NCBI GenBank assembly: GCA_026391995.1
Contig: JAPLCY010000296.1
Coordinates: 1-13,055 of the forward strand
Length of the DNA: 13,055 nucleotides
Direction of reading: 5' to 3'
Origin: Candidatus Auribacterota bacterium
GTDB lineage: Bacteria; Auribacterota; Tritonobacteria; UBA1439
Shown: in pieces, positions 5,752 through 12,086 of the stretch
Layout of the letters: the number at the start of each line of letters is the position of its first letter
How positions within the stretch are numbered: position 1 is the first letter of the stretch
The notes under the pieces: generated by a model
What the model was told of the DNA's origin: nothing
Database searches by the model: none
Seen by the model: the letters and a program-made list of their open reading frames with translations, nothing else
Made by a program: the position numbers and the translations under genes

Positions 5752-6639
5752 ATGAATACACATGAGGTATACATAGGCACGGCGGGCTGGAGTTACGATG
5801 ACTGGAGCGGCGTCGTCTATCCGGCGGGAAGGCCGCGCGGTTTCGACCCTCTCGAATACCTCTCGCGCTTTTTGGACTGCGTGGAGATCAACAGCTCCTT
5901 CTACCGGATCCCCGAACGCCGCGACTGCGCGGCATGGCTCCGCAGAGTTGAGCGCAATGACCGTTTCCGATTTACCGCGAAGCTGTTCCGGGGATTTACC
6001 CACGAAATCGGGAGTTGCGGTGACGCCGAAGCCGCGCATTTCATGGAGGCCATGAGTCCCCTTCGTGGGGCGGCTCGGCTCGGCGCCGTGCTGGTCCAGT
6101 TTCCCTGGTCATTCAGGGATACGCCCGAGCATCGCGGCTACCTCGGCGCCCTTTTTGACATGTTCAAGCCAATGCCGCTCGTCCTCGAGGTGAGGCATTC
6201 GAGCTGGCTTTTCCCCGGGCTCTTTGCGTCACTCCGCGAGCGCGGGATAGGATTCTGCAATATCGATCAGCCGCTCTTCCACGACTCCATTCCACCCTCC
6301 GCCCGTTCGACCTCTTCGACAGGTTACTTCTGCCTTCACGGACGGAACGCCGACAACTGGTTCAGGGAGGGAGCGGGCCGTGATGCCCGTTACGATTATC
6401 TCTACTCCGATGAGGAACTTGAGGGCTGGGTTGACCGGATACACACGGTTTCCGGCGCCCTCCCCGCAACCTACGTGGTCATGAACAACCATTTCAAGGG
6501 CCAGGCGGTCTGCAACGCGTTGCAGGTGAAGGCGCGCGTCTCCGGCGGCAGGGTTCCGGTGCCCGGAACGCTGCTCGGGGCATTCCCCCGGCTTAATCTC
6601 ATTGCCCGGCGTGAATCCGTGCAGGGCGAGCTGTTCTGA
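5752..6639 (+). CDS. DUF72 (YecE-like) family protein
   Basis: The 295-residue protein is a full-length member of the DUF72 TIM-barrel family. Conserved blocks in order are YIGTAGWSYDDW (near residue 8), VEINSSFYRIP, RFTAKLFRGFTH, VLVQFPWSF, LVLEVRHSSW, FCLHGRNADNWF and YVVMNNHFKGQAVCNALQVK. The biochemical role of the family is not established. Conserved acidic, His and Asn residues on the barrel face have led to suggestions of a nucleic-acid or sugar-related function. ATG 5752 gives the usual family N-terminus. An in-frame GTG at 5731 lies inside the dispersed repeat and is less likely. No Shine-Dalgarno is visible before 5752. It follows the GH3 gene by 46 nt with no obvious functional tie. 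Confidence 0.9.
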   Translation: MNTHEVYIGTAGWSYDDWSGVVYPAGRPRGFDPLEYLSRFLDCVEINSSFYRIPERRDCAAWLRRVERNDRFRFTAKLFRGFTHEIGSCGDAEAAHFMEAMSPLRGAARLGAVLVQFPWSFRDTPEHRGYLGALFDMFKPMPLVLEVRHSSWLFPGLFASLRERGIGFCNIDQPLFHDSIPPSARSTSSTGYFCLHGRNADNWFREGAGRDARYDYLYSDEELEGWVDRIHTVSGALPATYVVMNNHFKGQAVCNALQVKARVSGGRVPVPGTLLGAFPRLNLIARRESVQGELF

Positions 6640-6692
6640 ATCAGCCGCAATCCCTTTCTCTCTTGCTCCGATAGAGTTACAAGAGATGTATA

Positions 6693-6721
6693 TTGACCCG
6701 CGGGAGCGGGCGTGCTAGTCT
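6693..6721 (+). promoter_or_regulatory. Putative sigma-70 promoter
   Basis: TTGACC (6693-6698) and TAGTCT (6716-6721) are 17 nt apart. It would start transcription near 6728, leaving a long leader of about 230 nt before the GTG at 6957. Transcripts would pass through the folded element at 6778-6900. The spacer is very GC-rich. Confidence 0.45.
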
Positions 6722-6777
6722 AACTTGGTTATTCATCAGGCTGATAAAGGCGCAATTATGGCGGCTTAAAAAAATAC

Positions 6778-6900
6778 AACCGCGGATTTCGCGCCTGCCT
6801 GCCGGTCCTTCAGATGCTGAGCATCTTCAGGATGCGAAGTACAGGCAGGGATTGGACGGATTCCGTATAAGAATTCGCGCAATCGGCGTAATCCGCGGTT
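6778..6900. repeat. Inverted-repeat element enclosing a REP-like palindrome
   Basis: Outer arms AACCGCGGATT (6778-6788) and AATCCGCGGTT (6890-6900) are exact reverse complements and extend imperfectly inward. Inside lies CCTGCCTGCCGG (6794-6805) paired with CAGGCAGG (6842-6849), and at its core the hairpin AGATGC-TGA-GCATCT (6812-6826). It looks like a REP-type element inside, or fused to, a second palindromic element. No ORF of transposase type is present, so mobility would need an enzyme elsewhere. Confidence 0.7.
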
Positions 6901-6956
6901 AAAACGTCAAAAGTTGGTGAATAGGTCAGGCTGAAATTGATTTTCGGAGGAGGATA

Positions 6957-7433
6957 GTGATCGACAGGGTTCTCAATCGGCAGGTTGGCGAGCTTGAGGG
7001 GGTCATCGTGCTCTGGCAGAGACTGTGCGCGATGATTCGCTCCTCGCGGAAAGACCGCCCGGGCGATATGGATGCCGTGAGCGGGCTGCGGGGCGAACTC
7101 GCGCGGCGGTGCCCTCCGCTCATGGAAAGCCTCGAAGTGGCCCCGGAGGAATGGGCCGAGAGCGCGCAGCTGCTGGGGAACCTGGGCAGTCATGATTTCC
7201 GCGGCGAATGCACCGATCTCCGGTGGAAGATGATGGAGGAGTCGATGGGGCGCGGCGAGATTGTCCTGCAGGGGATGTTGGGCATGCTCCAGGCCCGGCA
7301 GCGGCAGCTCGCCGGGTTGAGCGCACTCGCGTGTGCGGGGCGCCGTATCCTGGGCTCCTGGCCGTGCAGGCTTCTGTACGTTGTCATGGGAGTCGTGATT
7401 ATCTTTCTTGTATTGCGGATTGTTTTACGGTAG
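6957..7433 (+). CDS. Hypothetical protein with C-terminal membrane anchor
   Basis: The protein has 158 residues and starts at GTG 6957, chosen because GGAGGAGG ends 3-4 nt upstream. The first 135 residues are largely helical by composition, soluble and rich in Leu, Arg and Glu, with scattered Cys and Met. The last 21 residues (RLLYVVMGVVIIFLVLRIVL) form one transmembrane segment ending in Arg. It should be tail-anchored with its bulk in the cytoplasm. I recognise no family. The helical N-terminal part is loosely reminiscent of FlgN-type or flagellar/secretion chaperones, but the resemblance is too weak to name it. It lies 97 nt before an HU-family gene on the same strand, and a promoter-like pair lies about 235 nt upstream. 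Confidence 0.75.
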   Translation: MIDRVLNRQVGELEGVIVLWQRLCAMIRSSRKDRPGDMDAVSGLRGELARRCPPLMESLEVAPEEWAESAQLLGNLGSHDFRGECTDLRWKMMEESMGRGEIVLQGMLGMLQARQRQLAGLSALACAGRRILGSWPCRLLYVVMGVVIIFLVLRIVLR

Positions 7434-7494
7434 ACTGTAAACGATAAGCGTGTAGCGTAATAGTATGCAAAGCAAGATGATCCATCTATACACA

Positions 7495-7511
7495 GCGCCG
7501 TGAACCGGCGC
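7495..7511 (+). other. Small hairpin upstream of the HU-family ribosome site
   Basis: GCGCCG (7495-7500) pairs with CGGCGC (7506-7511) around the loop TGAAC, ending 9 nt before the AGGAGG site at 7521-7526. It could influence translation or mark a processed 5' end of the HU mRNA; there is no T-run. Confidence 0.35.
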
Positions 7512-7530
7512 CGTTCAGGGAGGAGGAGAG

Positions 7531-7815
7531 ATGACGAAGCGAGAGTTGGCAATCAGGATTGCGGAGGAGATGAAATTGACGCAGATCACCGTCAAGGAGG
7601 TCATTCAGAAGACGCTCGACTATATAATTGAGAGCCTCGAGCACGGTGAGAGCATTGAGCTCAGGAACTTCGGCGTGTTCAGAATCCGCACCCGCAGGGC
7701 GCGCCTTGGCCGCAACCCGAACAAGCCTGACCAGGAAGTCCGCATACCCGCAAAGCAGGTTCCCGATTTCAAGCCCGGCCGGATAATGAAGGCGAAGGTG
7801 GAGAAGCCTATCTGA
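7531..7815 (+). CDS. HU/IHF-family DNA-binding protein
   Basis: The protein has 94 residues, the normal length for HU. It opens with the helical dimerisation region (MTKRELAIRIAEEMKLT) and continues with the ESIELRNFGVFRIR strand. The DNA-binding arm carries GRNPNKPDQEVRIPA, with the intercalating-Pro region intact, and the protein ends VPDFKPGRIMKAKV. It should bend and compact DNA as a dimer. The usual VPAFKAGK is VPDFKPGR here, and the arm holds an extra Pro-Asp in place of the common TG, as seen in IHF-like variants. Start ATG 7531 follows a strong GGGAGGAGGAGAG site. It is probably transcribed from its own or the upstream gene's promoter; no clear promoter was found in the 97-nt gap. Confidence 0.93.
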   Translation: MTKRELAIRIAEEMKLTQITVKEVIQKTLDYIIESLEHGESIELRNFGVFRIRTRRARLGRNPNKPDQEVRIPAKQVPDFKPGRIMKAKVEKPI

Positions 7816-7868
7816 CCCCGGGTGCCCGCCTTATTATCGCGCGCTTTGCCGAGGAGTGTTCAAGCCCT

Positions 7869-7896
7869 GGCCCCCCCCTCAGGGGGGGAGAGGGCC
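7869..7896. other. Poly-C/poly-G hairpin between HU and hisS
   Basis: CCCCCCC (7872-7878) and GGGGGGG (7882-7888) flank TCA, with outer GGCC-type pairing. The position after the HU gene would suit a terminator, but there is no T-run. Similar C-run/G-run segments occur at 10983-11010, so this may be a repeat family rather than a terminator. Confidence 0.35.
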
Positions 7897-7961
7897 TTGT
7901 CATATCCGGCGCGGCGACGTGCCGTGCCGCGCTCTGAACGGCGGCTCGTGATACATCCAGT

Positions 7962-9157
7962 AAGAAACTCCAGCGACCGCGGGGTACCGCAGAGATCCGT
8001 CCCCAGGAGGCCGTGAGGTGGCAGTTCCTTGAGGGGGTCGTCCGTCGCGTCGCCGGCCTCTACGGCTACAGCGAAATCCGCACGCCGATCTTCGAGAGCA
8101 CCGATCTCTTCGTGAGAAGCGTCGGCGAGGTCACCGACATCGTCAGCAAGGAGATATACGGGCGTACCTCGAGAACGGCCTGGACCGCACCGAAAAGTGC
8201 GCGAAGCTCTACTACATCGGCCCGATCTTCCGCTACGAAAAGCCGCAGACCGGGCGCTACCGTCAGCATCACCAGTTCGGCGTGGAGGCGATAGGAATAG
8301 CCGAGCCCGAGGCGGACGCCGAAATCATCGAGATGATCCTCCACCTCTATACCGAGCTCGGCATCACAGGGCTCACCCCCGTGATCAACAGCGTGGGGTG
8401 CAAGGAATGCCGCCCGGGCTACACGAGCACGCTCCGGGGCTATCTGGAGGCCAGGGCCGCCGACCTCTGCGAGGATTGCCGTCGGCGCGTCGTGTTGAAT
8501 CCGCTGCGCGTCTTCGACTGCAAGGTGCCGCGGTGCGGCGCGGTGATCGCCGCCGCGCCGAAGGTGAGCGATAACCTGTGTCCGGCGTGCCGGAGCCACT
8601 TCGAGGCCGTCTGTGTGTCGTTGCGCGCGTCGGGGATAGAGTACGTGGTCAGGCCCCAGCTTGTCCGCGGCATCGACTACTATACGCGGACGACGTTCGA
8701 GATCCTCTCGGGCGAGCTCGGGGCCCAGAACGCCGTGGGGGGAGGGGGGCGCTACAACGATCTCGTGGAGACGCTCGGGGGGCCTCCCACGCCCGCCATC
8801 GGCTTCGGCACCGGAATCGAGCGCGTGTTGATGATCATGGCCGAGCGGGGTATCCCGTGCCCCGGCGACGTGAAGAGGGTGGTGCCGCTGGTCGTGTGGG
8901 AGCGGGAGTGCCTGGTCGCGGCGCGCGTGCTGCTCGCGGGGCTGCGGAGGGGAAATATCCCCGCGGAGATTGATTTCTCGCTGCCGAGCATCAAGTCGCA
9001 GCTCAGGCGCGCCCACCGCGCCGGTGCGCCCCGGGTGCTTATCTTGGGGAAGGATGAGATGGCGCGGAATGTGGTGAAGATCAAGCAGATGGGCGAGGGA
9101 GCGGAGCGCGAGGTGGCGCTCGACGCGGTTGTCAGGGAACTGGGCGGGGCATCATGA
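7962..9157 (+). pseudogene. hisS: hisS, histidyl-tRNA synthetase, with internal deletion/frameshift and no clear start codon
   Basis: HisRS charges tRNA-His. Homology begins at about 7962 (KKLQRPRGTAEIRPQEAV, with the conserved PRGT motif). No ATG, GTG or TTG precedes it in frame before a TGA at 7935-7937; the nearest in-frame start, GTG 8013, would remove PRGT. The first frame runs through RWQFLEGVVRRVAGLYGY to VTDIVSKEIY (8159). It then switches: AYLENGLDRTEKCAKLYYIG resumes in another frame at 8162. About 22 residues normally found here (the TLRPEGT histidine-binding block) are missing. A loss of 64 nt would restore the frame. The rest is normal: motif 2 (FRYEKPQTGRYRQHHQFG), four Cys pairs (GCKECRP, LCEDCRR, DCKVPRCG, LCPACRS), LVRGIDYYTRTTFEI, motif 3 (GFGTGIERVLM) and the anticodon domain, to TGA 9155-9157. 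hisS is normally essential, so a sequence or assembly fault, or a second copy, is more likely than simple inactivation. Confidence 0.88.
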
Positions 9158-10917
9158 AACTCTCCATGCGCACGCACACCTGCGGCGAACTGCGCGCGGG
9201 CGCCATCGGGCACACGGTCACCCTCTGCGGCTGGGTGCATCGCAGGAGGGATCACGGGGGGCTTATCTTTATCGATCTCCGCGACCGCTGGGGCCTCACG
9301 CAGGTGGTGTTCAATCCGGAATCGGCGGCAGAGGCGCACCGGCTGGCCGAGTCGCTCCGCAGCGAGTGTGTCATCGCCGTCACCGGCACGGTCGGCCGCC
9401 GTCCCGCCGGAACCGAGAACCGGAAACTCCCCACCGGCGAGGTGGAGCTGGTCGCCGGATCGCTCACTGTCTTATCCCGCGCCCAGACGACGCCGTTTTC
9501 CATCGAGGGTGATGACGAGGTGAGCGAAGATCTCAGGCTCAAATACCGGTACCTCGATCTTCGGCGCCCGGAGCTTCAGTACGCCCTCGCCGTGCGGCAT
9601 CGCATCGCGATGGAGACAAGGAATTACTTCGACGGAGAGGGTTTTCTGGAAATCGAGACTCCGATACTTACTAAGAGCACGCCCGAAGGGGCGCGCGACT
9701 ATCTTGTCCCGAGCCGCACGCAACCGGGATCTTTTTTCGCGCTTCCGCAGTCGCCCCAGCTCATGAAGCAGCTCTTGATGGTTGCCGGTGTCGAGCGCTA
9801 CGTGCAGATCTGCAAATGCTTCAGGGATGAGGACCTGCGCGCGGACCGGCAGCCGGAATTTACCCAAATAGACATAGAGATGAGCTTTGCCGGCGAGGAC
9901 GATATCTTCGACCTGGTCGAGCGGTTGATGGCACGCGTGTTCAAAACAGTGCTCGGGGTGGAGATCGCCATACCCTTCCCGCGCATGACCCATGCCGACG
10001 CCCTGGGGCGTTTCGGCAGCGACAAGCCTGATTTGCGCTACGGGATGGAGCTCAAAAATGTGACCCAGCTCCTCACGGGGAGTTCATTCAAGACGTTCGC
10101 CTCGGCGATCGAAGCGGGGGGACTGGTGAAGGGCATTGCCGTGCCGGGGAGCGCCGGCGCTTCACGCAAAGAGCTCGACGACCTCACGGCCTTCGCGGTC
10201 CAGCAGGGGGCGCGCGGGCTGGCCTGGTTCAAGGTCCGCAAGGATATTCTCGAATCCCCTATCGCCAAGTTCTTCACTCCCGAAACACTCGCCGCGCTGC
10301 GCGCCGCGCTCGGCGCGACGGAGGGAGACCTGATCCTCTTCGTCGCGGACGCGCCGAAGGTCGTCTACGCGGTTCTCGGCTCGCTCAGGAACCGCTTCGG
10401 GCGGACGCCGGGCCTCGTCAAGGACAACACGTTTCACTTCAGCTGGGTGGTCGACTTCCCTCTTGTCACCTATAACAAAGAGGAAGAGCGGTTCGAAAGC
10501 GAACACCATCCGTTCACGGCCCCGAAGGCCGAGGATATCCCGCTACTGGAGACGGACCCCCTCAGTGTGCGCTCCTCCTCATATGACCTTATACTGAACG
10601 GCTGCGAGATTGCGAGCGGGAGTGTTCGTATTCATGACGAGACGCTCCAGCACAGGATTTTCAAACTCCTCGCGTTGAAGGAGGAGGTCATCCGGGAACG
10701 CTTCGGTTTCTTCCTCGAGGCGTTCCGCTACGGCGCTCCGCCCCACGCGGGGCTCGCCATCGGACTCGACAGGCTCGTGATGCTGATGACCGGGCGTGAA
10801 AGCATCAGGGACGTTATCAGCTTCCCCAAGACGCAGAAGGCGTCATGCCTGATGACCGGCTCCCCCTCGCCGGTGAGCCCGGAACAGCTGAAAGAGCTGA
10901 AGATTAAACTGCAATAA
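9154..10917 (+). CDS. aspS: Aspartyl-tRNA synthetase, bacterial type
   Basis: The 587-residue protein is full length for bacterial AspRS. The anticodon-binding OB fold comes first (CGWVHRRRDHGGLIFIDLRD, about residues 25-45). The catalytic core contains motif 2 (FRDEDLRADRQPEFTQID, from residue 223), a GAD domain insert (about 280-410, between PFPRMTHADALGRFG and FHFSWVVDFP) and motif 3 (GLAIGLDRLVMLMTGR, from 533), then ISFPKTQKASCLMTG. All catalytic motifs are intact. The Arg-Asp-His-Gly pattern in the OB fold (H34) resembles AspRS enzymes that also charge tRNA-Asn, where discriminating E. coli AspRS has Leu; this is only a hint. ATG 9154 overlaps the hisS stop as ATGA, indicating translational coupling in the common hisS-aspS pair. 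An in-frame ATG at 9166 is possible but would lose the overlap. Confidence 0.96.
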   Translation: MKLSMRTHTCGELRAGAIGHTVTLCGWVHRRRDHGGLIFIDLRDRWGLTQVVFNPESAAEAHRLAESLRSECVIAVTGTVGRRPAGTENRKLPTGEVELVAGSLTVLSRAQTTPFSIEGDDEVSEDLRLKYRYLDLRRPELQYALAVRHRIAMETRNYFDGEGFLEIETPILTKSTPEGARDYLVPSRTQPGSFFALPQSPQLMKQLLMVAGVERYVQICKCFRDEDLRADRQPEFTQIDIEMSFAGEDDIFDLVERLMARVFKTVLGVEIAIPFPRMTHADALGRFGSDKPDLRYGMELKNVTQLLTGSSFKTFASAIEAGGLVKGIAVPGSAGASRKELDDLTAFAVQQGARGLAWFKVRKDILESPIAKFFTPETLAALRAALGATEGDLILFVADAPKVVYAVLGSLRNRFGRTPGLVKDNTFHFSWVVDFPLVTYNKEEERFESEHHPFTAPKAEDIPLLETDPLSVRSSSYDLILNGCEIASGSVRIHDETLQHRIFKLLALKEEVIRERFGFFLEAFRYGAPPHAGLAIGLDRLVMLMTGRESIRDVISFPKTQKASCLMTGSPSPVSPEQLKELKIKLQ

Positions 10918-10982
10918 AGACACACACTGGTTCCCGGTTTCTGGATTGAAGAAAAGGCATCAGGAGGCACGGCCTTAGTTCC

Positions 10983-11040
10983 AGGGGGGCCTCAATCATG
11001 TTCCCCCCCTTGAGGGTGAGCCTGCCTGCCGGCAGGCAGG
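10983..11040. repeat. Repeat-rich spacer: C/G-run hairpin followed by a REP-like palindrome
   Basis: AGGGGGG (10983-10989) can pair with CCCCCCT (11004-11010). The perfect palindrome CCTGCCTGCCGGCAGGCAGG follows at 11021-11040. It is flanked by TGAGGGTGAG on the left and GGTGAGGGTG on the right, so it appears inserted between short related sequences. The segment lies between aspS and phoH and could stop transcription or stabilise the aspS mRNA 3' end; there is no T-run. Confidence 0.7.
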
Positions 11041-11089
11041 GGTGAGGGTGCGCTAACCGTACGAGACTGAGGTATTACATCCGGAGGCA

Positions 11090-11095
11090 TATTGT
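11090..11095 (+). promoter_or_regulatory. phoH: -10-like box directly before phoH
   Basis: TATTGT ends 7 nt before the ATG at 11103, so the predicted transcript would begin at or next to the start codon. No good -35 is seen 17 nt upstream. A GGAGG at 11082-11086 lies about 16 nt before the ATG, too far for normal use. It is the same -10-like hexamer as upstream of the rpiB-like gene. Confidence 0.35.
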
Positions 11096-11102
11096 ATCCC
11101 TT

Positions 11103-12086
11103 ATGAAGGAACTTCGTATCGATTTTGAGAATCCACACCAGATGGGTGCGCTCGTCGGCAGGGGGGAGGAACACCTGAAGACGGTGGAGAGGGCGTTCGG
11201 TGTTTCGATCGTCTCTCGCGGTCACCAGCTCAAGATCATGGGCGCGGAAGAAGGACTGGAGAAGAGCAGGGCGCTCTTTGCCGAACTCGCCGCGGCCGCC
11301 CGGGAGGGGAGCCCCATCCGCGGCCACGAGGTCAAGTACGCGATCCGCACCCTGCAGAAGCACCGGGAGAAGGAGATGACCGGCTTCCTTAACGACCGGA
11401 TCAAGGTCGCTTCGCGCAGGTCTTACGTGAGCCCGAAGACCGGGGGGCAGAAGGCGTATGTAGACGCGATACGCGGTAACGACATTGTGTTTGGGATAGG
11501 CCCCGCCGGCACAGGGAAGACCTACCTGGCGATGGCGATGGCCGTCGAGGCGCTCCTCACCGAGCGGGTGAGCAGGATCATTCTCACTCGACCCGCGGTC
11601 GAGGCGGGCGAGTCGCTCGGTTTCCTCCCCGGCGACCTCTACGAGAAGATCACCCCCTACCTGAGGCCGTTGTACGACGCCCTCTACGACATGATGGAGG
11701 TCAGTCAGGTCCAGCGGCATATCGAACGCGGGACGATCGAGATTGCGCCGCTTGCCTACATGCGCGGCCGGACGCTCAACGATTCGTTCATTATCCTCGA
11801 TGAAGCCCAGAACAGCACCGCCGCGCAGATGAAGATGTTTCTCACGCGCCTTGGTTTCGACTCGAAGACGGTGGTCACCGGCGATATCACACAGGTTGAC
11901 CTGCCCGGACACCGGCAATCGGGGCTGGTCCAGGTACAGGGGATTCTCGAGGGAATCAAGGGGGTCGCGTTTGCCTATTTCACCGAGCACGATGTGGTCA
12001 GACACGAGCTCGTGCAGGAGATCATCAGGGCATACGCGCGCGCGGACCAAAAAGCCCTGCGCCGCGGCGGGGGGAGGGCGCGATGA
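11103..12086 (+). CDS. phoH: PhoH-family ATPase (PhoH/YbeZ type)
   Basis: The 327-residue protein has a KH-like N-terminal region (about residues 10-65, with ALVGRGEEHLKTVER) followed by a P-loop ATPase. The Walker A motif is GPAGTGKT (133-140) and the Walker B is FIILDEAQN with D233-E234. TRPAVEAGESLGFLPGDLYEK and VVTGDITQVDLPG are also family signatures. Members are thought to act with the rRNA-processing endonuclease YbeY in RNA metabolism. The gene is next to a 7TM-HD gene, a conserved order often continued by ybeY beyond such a point, which supports the assignment. Its stop overlaps the next start as ATGA. The C-terminus is short and Arg/Gly-rich (RRGGGRAR). The start is set by homology length. 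Confidence 0.95.
   Translation: MKELRIDFENPHQMGALVGRGEEHLKTVERAFGVSIVSRGHQLKIMGAEEGLEKSRALFAELAAAAREGSPIRGHEVKYAIRTLQKHREKEMTGFLNDRIKVASRRSYVSPKTGGQKAYVDAIRGNDIVFGIGPAGTGKTYLAMAMAVEALLTERVSRIILTRPAVEAGESLGFLPGDLYEKITPYLRPLYDALYDMMEVSQVQRHIERGTIEIAPLAYMRGRTLNDSFIILDEAQNSTAAQMKMFLTRLGFDSKTVVTGDITQVDLPGHRQSGLVQVQGILEGIKGVAFAYFTEHDVVRHELVQEIIRAYARADQKALRRGGGRAR

Larger units (their letters stand above)
6640..6956. other. 317-bp intergenic region with a promoter and a nested inverted repeat
   Basis: No convincing gene is found. The 69-codon ORF at 6693-6902 runs through the promoter and repeat and has no protein-like composition. The region contains a promoter-like pair (6693-6721), a large inverted-repeat element (6778-6900) and a strong ribosome site (GGAGGAGG, ending 6953) for the next gene. 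I see no tRNA, and no T-run terminator after the DUF72 gene. Confidence 0.6.

Noticed and set aside
7869..7896. Intrinsic terminator after HU
   Set aside because: The hairpin is strong but no T-run follows; kept only as a hairpin.
7822..8016. Possible 64-codon gene between HU and hisS
   Set aside because: It crosses a poly-C/poly-G hairpin and overlaps the HisRS N-terminal coding region (PRGT) in another frame; the product is low complexity.
8066..9016. 316-codon minus-strand ORF opposite hisS
   Set aside because: The plus strand carries HisRS motifs over the same span; the minus product is rich in Arg, His and Pro without domain structure.
10992..12050. 352-codon minus-strand ORF opposite phoH
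   Set aside because: It is antisense to a clear PhoH ATPase and runs into the palindromic spacer; a shadow ORF.
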